Source: Alviniconcha marisindica
Taxonomy: Eukaryota > Mollusca > Gastropoda > Provannidae
NCBI GenBank assembly: GCA_018857735.1
Contig: JABMCL010003715.1
Coordinates: forward strand, 1,013,501 to 1,077,500
Length of the DNA stretch: 64,000 nucleotides
Direction of reading: 5' to 3'
Below are positions 19,291 through 32,519 of the stretch, in pieces. The position numbers and the translations under genes were made by a program. Each line of letters opens with the position of its first letter. The first letter of the stretch is position 1. The notes beneath the pieces were generated by a model that was given only the letters and a program-made list of their open reading frames with translations, searched no databases and was not told the origin of the DNA.

Positions 19291-22200
19291 GGTTCTTTGC
19301 TTAGCTACCAAACTGGGGATTAAACAACCATCTTGTTGCTTCCGAGGGGATGACAATCTTCAGACTGACCCTTGGTTCTTTGCCTAACAACCAAACTGGG
19401 GACTAAACAACCACCTTGTTGCTCCGGTCGCCTTCCAGCAAGTGAAAACATGAACAGGTCTTCAAAGGCTTTGAAGGCTTGTTCAAAGGGCTCCTCAGTT
19501 CCTTACCTAGCAGCCAAAGCAGACTCGCTTCGATGTGGATGTCCAGCGGATCACCACCATCACTTACATCATGCGCCTGACCATCATCAGCATCAGTGCT
19601 TTGAGGTGTACAGCCATCTTCGCCCTTCTCTCATCATCGCAAGTCTTCGGTCAGCATTCTCCTTTCCATCCATGGGGACTCGTTTCTCTTCATCACCCAT
19701 TTGTGCTGGGTGACTGCCCGTTTCGTGGAGTTGTGTTATGTCGCGGCCGTCTTCTTCTGCTGTTTGCATTGCCTTACTGGCACACCTCAGGAGATTTCGC
19801 ATTGCTGATCTCACTGCAGATGGTGTTGCTTTGTCCAGTTGATGTGCATTTTCACCCAGTCCCCTCCCCCCCCCTTCCCTCTGCATGTTAAGTACAGCAG
19901 CAACCCATGAGAAATGAAGATCTATTGAAGGTTCGTGTAAACTGAGATGCTGGGAGTGTTTGGAAATGTGCATCAGCCTGTTGAGCCTTGTTTCTGAGTG
20001 AAATTCCTCAGTTTGTGTATCGCTTACTTGATCATTAGTGCATCTCATTTGCTGCTAAATTCAAAGGCCTCTGCTGTGAATGCATTAGTCAGTAGACCAG
20101 AGGAAGTTAGTTTACAGGTAGCATTAAGGGTCTTGTAAGGAACAGATCGCAACCCCTTTCAGAAAGCAGCGTAATGTGCATAACTGATACCAGACTGATG
20201 AAATATATTAGGTTAAGGGTGTTAGCATACTTTTGCCATGTCAGTTTCCATTGTTGTTAGGAACAGAGTTCATGCTTGCATCCCTCATCAGCTGTTTAAT
20301 TAAATGTACCTGTGGTGATTGGTCAGTCGGTATCAAAGTGCTGTGAAGGAGGCTTGTGAATTTGGCTGTGCAGGAAAGGTCATATTCATGTGCAGGAAAA
20401 AAGGAGCACACATTTTGGAATTCCATTCATGGACAAGGACACAACAGGCTGAAAGAAGTGTACAAATGTTTAAACAATCTTGAGTTTACATGAACGAACC
20501 TCAGATGAAATTTCTTCCCCAGCAAAGTGCATTTTAATGTGAAGATTTTTTCGTGTGTGTGCATTTTATCTGGATTTTGTCACCCAGGTCTGCACCGGGT
20601 CAGCCATGTTAGCAGGCTGAATCAGGTCTCTTGCTTCCCCGTCATTTTTCCGTGGATTGAAAGTGGTGTTATGAGATTACTACATTCACTTCTCTTGTAC
20701 AGAAGAGACTATGGACCAGTTCTTGTAAATCTAGTTACAGTTCTTGTGTGTACTGTGTTTGATTGTGGAAATCACTTTCTGAACCACAACAGAATTCCTG
20801 AGATTAGGACTTTTAACAGGCTCTGGATGTGTGGCGTTCTCTCCAGCAGTTTGTCTGGAGGGTGCACAGGCTGAAAACAAACCAGACACTGTTGTTCAAG
20901 AAACATTCTGCAGCTGAAGTCCATGTATGTGTCTCAGTTTATTTTGGGTGGTCTTTTTTTCTTTTTTTTTTACTACTTTGTTTTCATGGATTGTCTCATG
21001 GATGCAAGCAGTCTCATTGAAATCTTCAGCTCAATGATTGCAGTGAAATACCATGCTGTAGCCTTTTTTTCTTAACTGACTGGAATTTGGAGTGAAACTG
21101 TGTTGTGTTTATTAAACTTCAGGAACTCTATCTCCTGGAAATTTTGATGAACAAAAGCATTGAGTGAAGTGCACAGTGTGGTGTGAAGCTCCCAGTCACG
21201 TGCAACCGAAACCCACACTTCTATTACACACTTTTATGTTGGTGCTGTCCGACACTGGTTTGTGCTTTGTCAACACTTGTGTTTCTCCACTGTGATGTTG
21301 GAGATTTGAGTCTGGACTTTGAATTTGTACTGTTGATGACAGATATGATCCACCAGCACTCTCCTTTTTGCTGAACATGTTGTTGGATTCGTCCTTCTGT
21401 CGGAGACCTTCGTTCTTGTGCACCAAACAGGTGGAACCTGTCTCGGTGACAGTTGCATGCAGACAGCGTTCCATGGCATGTAGTTCCTTAATTCACAGTC
21501 CAAGTTGTGCAGGATTAGATCATTTCAGAGACTTTCTGTGATTGCGTTTCACTGTTGATTACAACTTGCTTTAATTAATGGAAGCTTTTACTTAGCATGC
21601 ATGAGTGAGCAATCATCGATCCTCGCAGTCAAGGCAGAGAGATGGTCACATCAACTGTGCGTACAGGTGCAGTGATGTCTAGCACTGCAGTTCACGTCTC
21701 CTACCTATATACAAGCAAGAGCTTTAAACCTGCAATGTGTCTTCTTCCTTCTTCTTTTTTTTTTTAAAGTTATTTTTCTTATGTTGTAGCAAATAATATG
21801 AATCTTCAGTTGACAGCTTTTATTTTCGAAAGCTTATGTGATCCACTGAAGGTTGGTCAAGCGTGTGTGTGCAATGCTAGCATCGGTAGGCAAGATGCAG
21901 CTGGTAGATAGCTGTGTGCAAAGACTGACAGTAGGTAGGGACCGATGATGGATCTGCACAAATACAGTATTGTATGATGGATGTGAAAAGGTATTGATTG
22001 GTTTTTACCTAAGTTTGAGGCCACACACAGGATATGACCAGTCCAGTGTGTGTGCATCTTTGGTGCTTTGCCTTCACTGTGGGATGGAGGATGAACAGCG
22101 GACTCTTTGACTGCAAAGGAAGTGGTGTGGTGTCGTGTGCTGTGTGTGTAGTGTATGTGGTGTGTGTGTGTGGTGAGTGTGTATTTGTGTGTGTACATGC

Positions 22201-23110
22201 ATTTGTGTGTGGCAGATAAATATCTGGCCTGTAGTTTTGATTGCTGCAACAAGCTGGGCATGCCCAGACCGACCAAGTATGTACAGTCATTCAAACCTCA
22301 TAATGCCTCATAGATATATCTAAACATGGGCTGTACTGGGCTGTTAAGTATTATGATAGATTTCTTTTCCAGTGAAGATGTTAGTAATGAGAAGGGGAGC
22401 TTATAAAATGATCCATCTTTCTTGCTTGAAAAAAAAAAAATGTTCAGATGATCTTGATACCAGTGATCATTGATGTTTTTTTGTGTGTTTAAAAAAGAAG
22501 AAGTAATTACTATCTTATTTTTTAAGGATATTTATGAATTTCAGTAAGATTTGATTCAGTAGAAAGTGCTGATAAGGGTGTTTTGCTTAGTACTAGTCAC
22601 AGATAAAAGTTGATAAACTGACAGAATGACTGATTTAATAATTTATGTGAAATATTTTAAACAGAAAAAAAATAATATTAGAAGGTACATACTGGATGAC
22701 AGTTAAATACAAGCTCTTTTCAAAGGGACAGAGACAGTTAGTAAAGCTGCTAAAAATTACTGCCTTCATTTGGAATCAAATACTCTTATTGGCTGATCAG
22801 ACCCAACATCAAATGAATGGGAGAACATTTGTGTGGCTTGATGAGGTTTCCTAACCCTCTTGAATTCTGTTACCGTTTTGTTTGAGGACAGTGTGTGCGT
22901 GGTTGCATGTGTGCTTCATGAAGGAAGTGCATGTATGCAAAGTCATTGGTGCAATACATGCAATAAACTCATGCTAGTTTGCAGTTCAGTTTGTAGTGCA
23001 AGGTATTTATATTAAACAATCTACTGTAATCATTCATTCCTGCTCAACTTTCTGTGTGTGTATATATACGAAATGATGAAGACAAAATAAACAATCTTTT
23101 AATTATCAAG
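18195..23110 (+). other. Probable cytospin 3' UTR
   Basis: After the array, 19.3-23.1 kb is mostly unique sequence with no convincing exon. AATAAA signals on the + strand at 22962-22967 and 23086-23091 are possible polyadenylation sites. The end is inferred, not seen. Confidence 0.4.
18493..18534 (+). repeat. Dispersed element fragment (GGTTGACTGGGCG type)
   Basis: CCTGATATAACCGTGCTGGT followed by TGACTGGGCGTAAAACACCA. Related copies lie near 10168 (+), 17768 (+, partial), 36150-36203 (-) and 44190-44222 (-, truncated). Probably a SINE piece. Confidence 0.65.
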
Positions 23111-23121
23111 CGTGTGTGTTT

Positions 23122-23124
<3 letters not shown>

Positions 23125-23152
<28 letters not shown>
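23125..23152 (+). repeat. TA microsatellite
   Basis: Simple TA tract just downstream of the last AATAAA candidate. Confidence 0.9.
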
Positions 23153-23156
<4 letters not shown>

Positions 23157-23230
23157 AGTGAGTCAGTATGACCCACACCTGCACAGTGTGTGTGATAAAC
23201 CATACTTTGTTGATGGAATAAGGGATGGGT

Positions 23231-23305
23231 TGGGGGGGGGGGGGGGGGGGGGAACAGAGACGTGGGCACCGACCTCAGAGTGGGGGGGGGGGGGGGGGGG
23301 GGGGG
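23231..23305 (+). repeat. Two poly-G tracts
   Basis: Runs of about 21 and 23 G at 23232 and 23283, about 30 nt apart. Confidence 0.9.
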
Positions 23306-23449
23306 ATGAGTGACAGATCATCCTGAAAGCAAAGATTCAGAGCTTCAAACCTTTGTATTTAAAGTCTTTACATTTAAAGTCTTTTCATATAATATTAATT
23401 TGAACCTGTGTGAGTGGGAAATATGTAAGTGGTAATATTGCTTCCACAG

Positions 23450-23600
23450 TCATATTAGTACCCAAGCCTTTCAGAGGGTGCTGACGGCATCAGTGGACAG
23501 TTGTGCAGAGATAAAGTGCGCCCCTTCGGTGGTGTAACCAATTCTGGCAGTTTGGAGGAAGGAGCCAGAAAGCGACGCTTGGAGTGTGCATTCAGTGGTG
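23450..23600 (+). repeat. Dispersed repeat, copy 1 (partner at 29.05 kb)
   Basis: Shares about 150 bp with 29060-29210: CAGAGGGTGCTGACGGCAT, a block on GTGGTGTAACCAATTCTGGC, GTTTGGAGGAAGG and AGTGTGCATTCA. Same orientation. Possibly an old SINE; no clear A or B box. Confidence 0.65.
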
Positions 23601-24274
23601 TGAGGCTCAAGTTGACACTGTAATAAATTCATTTCAGACAACACAGGCATGGGTGGGGTGGGGTGGAGGGATAACAATCTCTAACAAACAAATATTCCAT
23701 CGAGCGTTTATTATTGTCTGCACTTGACTCACTTCTTATTCAAAACATTCACTACTCAATTATATAGTAACACCACCACTATCACAAATGAAACAAAACA
23801 AAAAGTCTGTATAAAAAGTTAATGTGGCAACTTGCACTTTGTGTGTTAAAGTATTTCACAGCAACATACACATGACTATATGCCAAGTCATTCAGGAGAC
23901 GAACCAAAAACCAGAGCAAGCCAAAATAAGGAATGATTGCAGAAACACTTGAGCAAGGAAAAAAAAGAAGATATATAAACACACAGACACTATTAAACAT
24001 TGCTGCAAGTTCAGTTTACATTCACAGTAAAATGGGTAAAACAAATCGACCCAGATTTGTTCGCATTTGAATTAAACGCTGATGACCCTCTCAGTTTCTA
24101 GAATTTCTCCATGAAACTTTTAAGTGTTCGTCAGCTACAGAAGCATTCACAATAACTTGCACACAAGGTAAAGCAGTTTGTTCAACAAATGAGTAAAGTA
24201 CAGATTGATCACCTTTACTCATTTCAGTAGTCCAGGTATAATAATCTCTTCCACCCCGTCTGCCAGAACTGACC

Positions 24275-24995
24275 ATGAGAAGCCCCAATGTTCCAAAGGT
24301 TTGACACCCACTGGTGACCCTCACCAGGTAAAACCCACCTTTCAGTTTGAGACCCACTGATGACTGACCCTCACCATGTAAAAACCCACTTGTCCATTTG
24401 AGACCCACTCATGACCCTCACCAGGTAAAGCCCACGAGTCGGGTTGAGACCCATTGACAACCCTCACCAGGTATGAACCCACCTGTCAGTTGGAGACCCA
24501 CTGGCGACCCTCACCAGGTAAAACCCACCTGTCAGTCTGATACCCAATGGTGACCCTCACCAGGTAAAAAATTCACCTGTGTTTAAAACCCACTGGCAAC
24601 CCTCACCAGGTAAAAAATCCACTGGTTAGTTTGAGACCCACTGGTGACCACTGCCAAGTAAAACCCATCTCAGTTTGAGACCCATTGGCTACCCTCCCCA
24701 GGTAAAACCCACCTCTAGTGCGAGACCCACTGGCTACCCTCCCCAGGTAAAATCCACCTCTAGTGCGAGACCCACTGGCTACCCTCCCCAGGTAAAACCC
24801 ACCTCTAGTGCGAGACCCATTGGCTACCCTCCCCAGGTAAAACCCATCTCTAGGTGTGAGACCAGTTGGTGACCCTTCCCAGGTAAAACCCACCTCTAGG
24901 TGTGAGACCAATTGGTGACCCTCCCCAGGTAAAAACCCACCTCTTGGTGTGAGCCCCTTTGACTACCCCCACCAGGTAAATATCCACCTGTGGGT
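24275..24995 (+). repeat. Minisatellite with CAGGTAAAA in each unit
   Basis: About 14 units of 45-58 bp: GAGACCCACTGGTGACCCTC, then ACCAGGTAAAACCCACCT. Nearly every unit keeps CAGGTAA, a donor-like motif. No exon recognised upstream. Confidence 0.9.
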
Positions 24996-25039
24996 ACTGA
25001 TTTAATGACAAGGGGGTGCAGTGGCCTCTGTCACATGCC

Positions 25040-25410
25040 AATCTGGCTTGAAGCCACAGGTAAGAGCTGGAGCTAGGAGCCACAGGTAAGAGCTGGAGCT
25101 TGGAACCACAGGTAAGAGCTGGAGCTTGGAGCTACAGGTAAGAGCTGGAGCTTGGAGCCACAGGTAAGAGCTATAGCTAGGAGCCACAGGTAAGAGCTGG
25201 AGCTAGGAGCCACAGGTAAGAGCTGGAGCTTGGAGTCACAGCTAAGAGCTGGAGCTTGGAGCTACAGGTAAGAGCTGGAGCTAGGAGCCACAGGCAAGAG
25301 CTGGAGCTAGGAGCCACAGGTAAGAGCTGGAGCTAGGAGCCACAGGTAAGAGCTGGAGTTTGGAGCCACAGGTAAGAGCTGGAGCTTGGAGCCACAGGTA
25401 AGAGCTGGCT
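25040..25410 (+). repeat. 27-bp minisatellite with CACAGGTAAGAG in each unit
   Basis: About 14 units of GCCACAGGTAAGAGCTGGAG, then CTTGGA. Twelve keep CAGGTAAGAG, a strong donor consensus; single units have lost it (near 25245 and 25292). Confidence 0.92.
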
Positions 25411-25419
25411 GACAGGTGG

Positions 25420-27950
25420 GAACTGACGACATGAGCTACTCCTAAGAAGCATGACATTTTTGCGATCAGAGGTGCTGCCCTTATCCTTGTTTGTGCTTTG
25501 TAAATTACTGTCGCCATGGCATTCCCACAGCTACATACAAAGCTCTGGGTGAAAATTCACCCAAAATGCATGAACCAGTATGAAACAGTGACTCGATCTT
25601 CCTGTAGAAAATGAATGAGTAATTAAACCATCCATGATGTATGAATGGAAATAAATAATGGCTGGAACAAAATGTGGGCAGCTCAGTCACAAACAACTGT
25701 ATATGGATCACCTAGTCAAAAATGCGAGGTACCAAGAAGGTTCAACAAACAAAAATATTTTTTTTAAAGCCTCTGTAAGTTACCGCCTATCACAGAAAAC
25801 CTCTACCAACTGAAGTACACCTACAAGTACAAAGGTACTACAAAATGCACTGGGGTGCCCAGAGCAAATCATAAAAGCATGGACAAGTCAATGTTATAAA
25901 AAATTAAAAAAAATCATTGCCAATAAACTTTTTCATAAGGGCAAGTGGGGAGTTGGGGGGGGGGGGGGGGTGGTGAATTGAAGTCCTGAATATCCAACCT
26001 TCCAAGTGAAGGTGGCTACACTACACCTCTAGTGTAGCCCCCACTAGAGCTGTCACCCTAATCCATGGGGGCAGGTGGGGCTACAAGCAAGCAAGCTCAG
26101 AAGGATCCGGAAAGGGGGGGGGGGGGGGGGGTAGAGGGGGTCCACTTTACAAACCTATTCAAACTATGAAAACAACCTATGCTCAATTTCCTCACATTCA
26201 GCCTCGTTTACATGTTCAGTTGTCACTCCTCATTTAACTGGGCGTATTTTCCTGCTAAAGTAATAGGCACGACACCAAAACAAAAGCAAAACTTACACAT
26301 TTATTTGTGGCATAGACATCAGATCTGTTTTTCAATTCCAAAAGTTTTTATTTTTTTATTTTAGAAGTTAATTTGATTAAATACTTTCTGTGAAACTGGC
26401 AAAATTTTAGGCAAAGTTTTTATTTTGTATTAGTAACAGCAATTTTCTCTTGAATGAACAACAGTGATAACAAAGGTATAATATGCATGGCCTTAACATG
26501 CTATATATAATTATGTACAATGCCACAAGTTTTGTTTCCCTTTTAAGAAGAACCTGATGAGAAACCATAACTTTCAAGTCTATTCTCAAGTACTTCATGT
26601 GACACAAACACAGTTCCCTAAAAGTCAAAACTATAATAACCAGATTGAATTCATTAAATCTAATTTATGTAATGCTTGAAAAACTGTCGCTTTCGAGACC
26701 AACACTGATCATTACCTCAACCACTGCACCTGGACTGGTTTACTAAGCTAGTTAAAGAAAGAGAGAGAAGGGGAGGGGGAAGATTTCTACAAGTTTTGCC
26801 GTCAGATACAAACCAAGATTGTAACACCTAGTTTTAATTCACCTTTTGTGACTCTCACTTATACGTAGGTAATTTTTTCTCTCCTGAATTAATCTTTTGA
26901 TAACTGTAGAGTGGATAGCTGTATTCCTTAAGTCACCATTTATGGGTAACAAGACAGTTCTTCCAATCACCTCTGCGTGTAAAGTTATAGAGGATAGTTT
27001 CTTGGATCACTGTCTTTCTGCAACTTAACGGATTAAGGAAAATATTCAACCAATTCATATTTTAGGTGTAACTGCATGTAATACATTTACTCATATCATC
27101 ACTTTCTGCGTGAACGGTTCAGAAACTTTCCAAAAATTTACTTTTTTCGTGTGTGCAATTCATTACAAAATATATTTCCTAAATGGATCTTTCGCACACA
27201 CAAAGGATATTGTCTCAAGTAAACATTTCCAGTCCAGCATTTCAAACATCAATTATGATTAAGATAAACAATGGTTTTCCTTTGCACACAAGCATAAAGG
27301 CATTCACAAATAAACTTATTTCTTGCATAAAGGCAACATAGTGAAAAAGAAGTCACAAACCACTTGTGAAAAACAGGAAGCTCTCAAGTTTGATACATCT
27401 ACATCCAAAGACTTAAAAAGAGACCCCCAAAAAACACCGTTTCTGTAGAAATCAACAAGCAACGTGATATAAACCTGGAAAGAATACAAAGTAGGTGTAA
27501 AAGGAAAAGAAAACCAAGTTGTATCAAAGCTAACATTGAAAGGATCCAGCCATGGATAACAAAGAACATAACAGAAACTACAGAGAGGTAATATGGTTAC
27601 ATACACTGATAAACAGGGATACAAAATACAGATATTTCTATCTACTGTAAATAGGGGTTAAAAAAAGACTGACCAGCACAACCTAAAATGCACGAAAAAT
27701 AAATCCTGCCAGTAAATATCATCTGGTATTGTCTCAAAACTTTGAACACATATATATCTGAGATCAAAACAGGTTAAGTCTCAGCTGTTGAACATTAAAG
27801 CGACACCCTCACAACATAGTTCATCTTCATGTTTGAACCAGTCACCTCCCTCATCCCCCCCCCCACCCCTCACCCCCCAAAAAGGCAATAACAGCATGCC
27901 CTAACAGCTAATCTACAAGAAAGTGCATTCAGGAGCACATAAATATATAT
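25420..27950. other. Gene-poor AT-rich sequence
   Basis: No gene or tandem array seen apart from poly-G tracts near 25957 and 26117. Confidence 0.5.
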
Positions 27951-27954
27951 AAAC

Positions 27955-28375
27955 CATATTCTGCCAAATGAACATTTGTCTCTATCAATCCAAACCATGT
28001 ATAACCATTTTCTGCCAAATGAACATTTGTCTCTATCAAGCCAAAACGTGTATAACCATTTTCTGCCAAATGAACATTTGTCTCTATCAAGCCAAACCAT
28101 GTATAACCATTTTCTGCCAGATGAACATTTGTCTCTATAATAATCATTTGTCTCTATCAAGCCAAAACGTGTATAACCATTTTCTGCCAAATGAACATTT
28201 GTCTCTATCAAGCCAAACCATGTATAACCATTTTCTGCCAGATGAACATTTGTCTCTATAATAATCAAGCCAAACCATGTATAACTATTTTCTGCCAAAG
28301 GAACGTTTGTCTCCATCAAGCCATAATCATTTTCTGCCAAATGAACATTTGTCTCTATCAAGCCAAACCATACAG
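27955..28375 (+). repeat. 57-bp minisatellite
   Basis: About seven units of AACCATTTTCTGCCAAATGA, then ACATTTGTCTCTATCAAGCC. Two units carry a short ATAATAATCA insertion. The open frames on both strands are artefacts. Confidence 0.92.
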
Positions 28376-28884
28376 ACATAAAATCATAGGCAAGAGTAAA
28401 CACCAAGCATCAGTTTATGCCATCCTTCCTCCAATTACTGCCATAACTGGTTATGCCATACATCGTTAAAAACTCAGTTTTTCACTGGTGTCCAGATGGC
28501 AGTAAATTCACAATCACACAGACACCTCTAACTTTATAGGCCATGTATCTCTTCTGATTGCTCACATTGCCTATGGCAGCATAATTAATCCAAAGTAAAA
28601 ATAGATTATTTATGTGCTGAACATTAAAGCCAAACTCTCGAAACATGGTTTATCTTCATGTTCAAGCCAGCAAGCCCCCCCCCTCCCCCCCCCCTCCCAC
28701 CTCCCACCCCCATTGAGCATGAGCTACACAATACTCCACTGTGATACAACAATAAGGTCATAATTTTGAATCAAAATGTTTATTCACTTGATTTGACTAA
28801 GTTTTATTCTAATTAAGCGAGTGAAACTGTATAGTATTTAATTATGTTTTTATGTACTTGTTATTATTTGTCAAAGGCAGGCAA

Positions 28885-29003
28885 CTGAATTTCCCTTTTT
28901 AAGGATTAATAAAGTATTATTGTATTGTATTATATTGAATTATTTTTAAACAGGATTAATAAAGTATTACTGTATTGTATTGTACACAATTATTTTTAAA
29001 CAG
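28885..29003 (+). mobile_element. Non-LTR or SINE 3' tail, duplicated
   Basis: AGGATTAATAAAGTATTATT with TGTATTGTATT, present twice 50 bp apart, each followed by ATTATTTTTAAACAGG. It resembles the 3' tail of invertebrate non-LTR elements; inference only. Confidence 0.5.
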
Positions 29004-29039
29004 GGCACACTGTTTATGGGCAGGCTGGGATTTGGATGC

Positions 29040-29215
29040 TATGTCAATTCCACAGTCATAGTACTCAAGCATTTCATAAATTTTACAGAGGGTACTGACA
29101 GCATGAGACTTACAGATGCACAGAGAAAAGGCGTGTCCCTTTTGTGGCCTAACCAACTGCAGCAGAGTTTGGAGGAAGGGTGCCGGAAAGCAAGGCTCAG
29201 AGTGTGACTCAACAT
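29040..29215 (+). repeat. Dispersed repeat, copy 2 (partner at 23.45 kb)
   Basis: CAGAGGGTACTGACAGCATG, GTGGCCTAACCAACTGCAG and GTTTGGAGGAAGGGTGCC match the copy at 23.45 kb in order and orientation. Confidence 0.65.
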
Positions 29216-29219
29216 TTTA

Positions 29220-30630
29220 TCCAACATATCAAAAAGCTCATGTAACGCTCTTTTTGGTGACAATAATAAATAAATTATACCCAACAAATGGCGTACATCT
29301 GAACAATCTTATCAGATGCTTACGTAACGTTCTCTGGATGACAACGACACATCACACTTGATGTGGTGACACATGGCCGCAAAGCAAGAAAAGGGAATCA
29401 TGTCCGCAAAAATATTTACACGCACTCTCACAGTGGCACCTCACTGACCATGTGGTAGCTAGTACACAGTGATACAACACTTCTGGCTGTGATGCAAATC
29501 CCCACAGCCAAGTGATGGGAATTGTGTTCAATATGGCAGCAAACCAGAAAACTTGCAGAGAACACTACACTGTCTTTTGTTGTCCAGTCAATTTTTCTTC
29601 TTTGAGAGAGAGGGAAAGAGAGAGAAGGGGAGGGGATGGGGTGGGGGTAGGGAGTGCAGTCGAAGGCTGAAACAGTAATAATTACACAGCACAGTTTGTT
29701 ACTGTGATAAGCATTTTTCGTTTTGCTATTTTTCTCAGTTTTTCAGAATAAGGTGGACATCATTAGAATCACTTTTAAAAAAAATTAAAAAGTTTGTTAG
29801 CCATTTTCACTGGATGTGCTTCATGAATCGCAACCCTGAAAAGGTTGTTCAGAGATTCAACAGTGTAGCATAGGCTCTGCAGTGCACACAAAATGCCTTT
29901 CCAAAAACCTTCAGAAATTTTAAGTTGTCTGAAAAGTAGCAAACAATTAAATGATTTATCTTCGGTTCCCTTCACTGGTGGTTTGATCGGCGTAGTAAAA
30001 ACTGAAGGGATGGAAATGCAATTCTGAAGCTTAATGCTTCCAACAAGGCATATAAACTAGACCTGCCACATGGATTTTTGAGAAAAAAACGCATCTGAAC
30101 AACAATGCATTTTTTTTTAAAACTGTCTGGTTGACTTCAGTCAGAACATCAACTACATGAATAAACAGACTGGACAACATGAACAGCATGTACTGTGGGT
30201 ATTCCCAATAAATATCAACAGCTTGATTAAACACACCTGAAACACCAGCAATAAGATTCTCACTAATATCAACAATGTTAACAAAACTCAACATGCACAA
30301 AACATTGACCATACTCCTCTCTCTATACAAATAGTTGTCATATCAAACAATATACACCTGTGGCGATGGACTGGTAAATTATGCAGAAGGAACGACGGTT
30401 GGCGATGGTTACAGGGAGTTCCAGGCTAGAACGAAACACTGCCGTCCGTGGCATCTCCCACAGTGGGGTGCCATGGATGCAGAAATTAAGATCCCCTCTT
30501 CAGACAACCACAGTTATTGTATCAGTCAACGGTTCTGTCTCTAAAGCCTAATGTAGTTCAGATCCAAACACAATGTGCTGTGACACATGCTGCGACTATT
30601 TTAGGGGCAAAGTTTTTCTCTCCCTTTTTT
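29220..30630. other. Gene-poor sequence
   Basis: Unique AT-rich sequence. No exon, array or RNA gene recognised. Confidence 0.45.
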
Positions 30631-30631
30631 G

Positions 30632-31130
30632 TGAGCCGGTTTGGCCTAGCAGTATGGCGTTAGGCTGGTAAGCAGAGGGACCTGGTTCGAATCTGCTTTC
30701 GGCTCTCCTTTCTCTTCGAAAGTTGTGGTCTGTGGACACTGTCTTGTGACTTTGTCCCTCACAATTATGAAACATTAAAATGGCTCTCATTGCTGCCCAT
30801 CTTAATGCAGGAGTCATCCTGGTGGTGACAGTATAGCGATAGGTATATAATCTCCCTCTTCTCCCACCTCCATACCCCCTTCCCCGCTTCTCCCCGTCCA
30901 TAATAAGCCTTATGGTTTCTGTGGACGTTATCATAGTCCAGGAGCTGTGTGAGAGTCGAGGTGGCCATCCTGGGCTGTCCATCCTAACGAGCCTTCTGGT
31001 TTCCATGGACATAAAGCTACATTGAACCATGCTTCAGCATTGGTCACAGCTTGTCCCTAATATGTCAACTGACATCCGAGGATATTAAGCAACACAACCA
31101 CCCCTGTGGACATTAAGCACCATGTTTACT
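30632..31130 (+). mobile_element. tRNA-derived SINE
   Basis: Head 30632-30706: GGTTTGGCCTAGCAGTATGG and a B box GGTTCGAATCTG. The body (TGTGGACACTGTCTTGTGAC, CATCTTAATGCAGGAGTCAT, TAATAAGCCTTATGGTTTCT) recurs at 41.2-41.45 kb. Confidence 0.8.
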
Positions 31131-31879
31131 TTCTCCCAAGCAACAGACAGGTAAATAATGATAAATGAAAATTGTTTATTAATTTATCCCATTTAGATTA
31201 TTGGTGCTGGAGTATCTGGCAGTGTTGAAGACTGTTAGCTTGAGGATGACGTGTATGTGAAACAGGCGTGATGTAATGAATACTGTGATGTGAAATTAGG
31301 ATGAAGCTGAACAGAGACAGAATGAAGGACAGAGAGGGGCGCAGTCCTGTTAAAGTCAGCATTCTTTTTAATTATTTGTGTGCTGGGATCTTGTTTCAGA
31401 ACACTAACAGTCAAGTTTGTTTCAGATTAAAAAATGAATTAAAAACTAAAACACTAACGTAGCTCAGAATACAGTCTTGCCTGATCAGAACATTAACAGT
31501 CAATTTTGCTTCAGATTTAAAAACAAAAAATCCCAAAAATCCAAGGTAGCTCAAAATACAGTTATGCAAGCTTTGCCTACCACCAGAAATTCTACTTTTC
31601 AAGTTTTTGCCTTTGTGGTTCATTTATCTTCACGCTAAACCGCATCCTAGCTGCATCCTAGACAACATGATGCAATTTTTTTAGGGAAATCCCCTTCTTC
31701 AGGCCACAAAACAACACTTAAACAACAGTGAAATGGTTAAAAACAATGAAAAATGATATGAGAGGTGAAGTAACTTCTTTTTTGTTGTTGTTGTGTTCAG
31801 TGCTTGCCGGAAGAATGCTGTCCTCCATGAAGCCAGTGCTATATGGACCAGTTCAACAGCATCAGTGACCTCTTGTGCT

Positions 31880-31965
31880 TTCAGAGAGACTAATGAGCAA
31901 ATCCACTCCAACCCACCCACCCACCATAGGGAGATGTGCAGAGAAAGTATTCTAGTGACTGTGTG
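31880..31965 (+). repeat. Duplicate of 32628-32698
   Basis: GAGCAAATCCACTCCAACC, CCACCCACCATAGGGAGATG and AAGTATTCTAGTGACTGTG match the later copy in order. Confidence 0.8.
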
Positions 31966-32519
31966 ACTCCGTCTAACCATCACCAAGTTTGCATCAAATC
32001 AACAGTCAATGATCAGAACCAGTTGCCATATACATGGAATCAACAACAAAGTAATAATATATATGGCACAACAGTGAATAAGACAAAAATGACTGTATCT
32101 GCTTACAAGCTGCCAAAGCATTGACCGAGTCATTTTTGTTGTTTGTTTGTCTGGTATGGCTGATTACTGAAACGTCTGCTGCTGCTGCTGGAAGAGTAAC
32201 TACTCGGAATATTGAACTAGAAGAATTATTTCCTTTTGAGTTATTGTACCTGGTGGCATACATGTCTGCTGCTCCGAGTCAAATACAGTGAAGTACGTCA
32301 CCTGTGGGAGTCACAGCATCAAAACTGAAATGACCCCAAAACAGCGAACAACATCAGAAGTATACAAGAATAATTTATACAGACACACTTCTCTCGATGT
32401 CAGCAAGGATTGCTGAGACCACCAGAACACTGTATAAAAATAACACAAACAGGTGGGTCTACAGCCTTACAGGGAGAGGTAATGGTCAGACAGCTAGAAA
32501 CAGGACAAAATGCACTGAA

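Noticed and set aside
19535..19700. Frame with FDVDVQRITTITYIMRLTII that looked like a further CH-type exon
   Set aside because: The CH domain is already complete in exon 17; no acceptor or donor fits and the stretch lies past the stop in the degenerating array.
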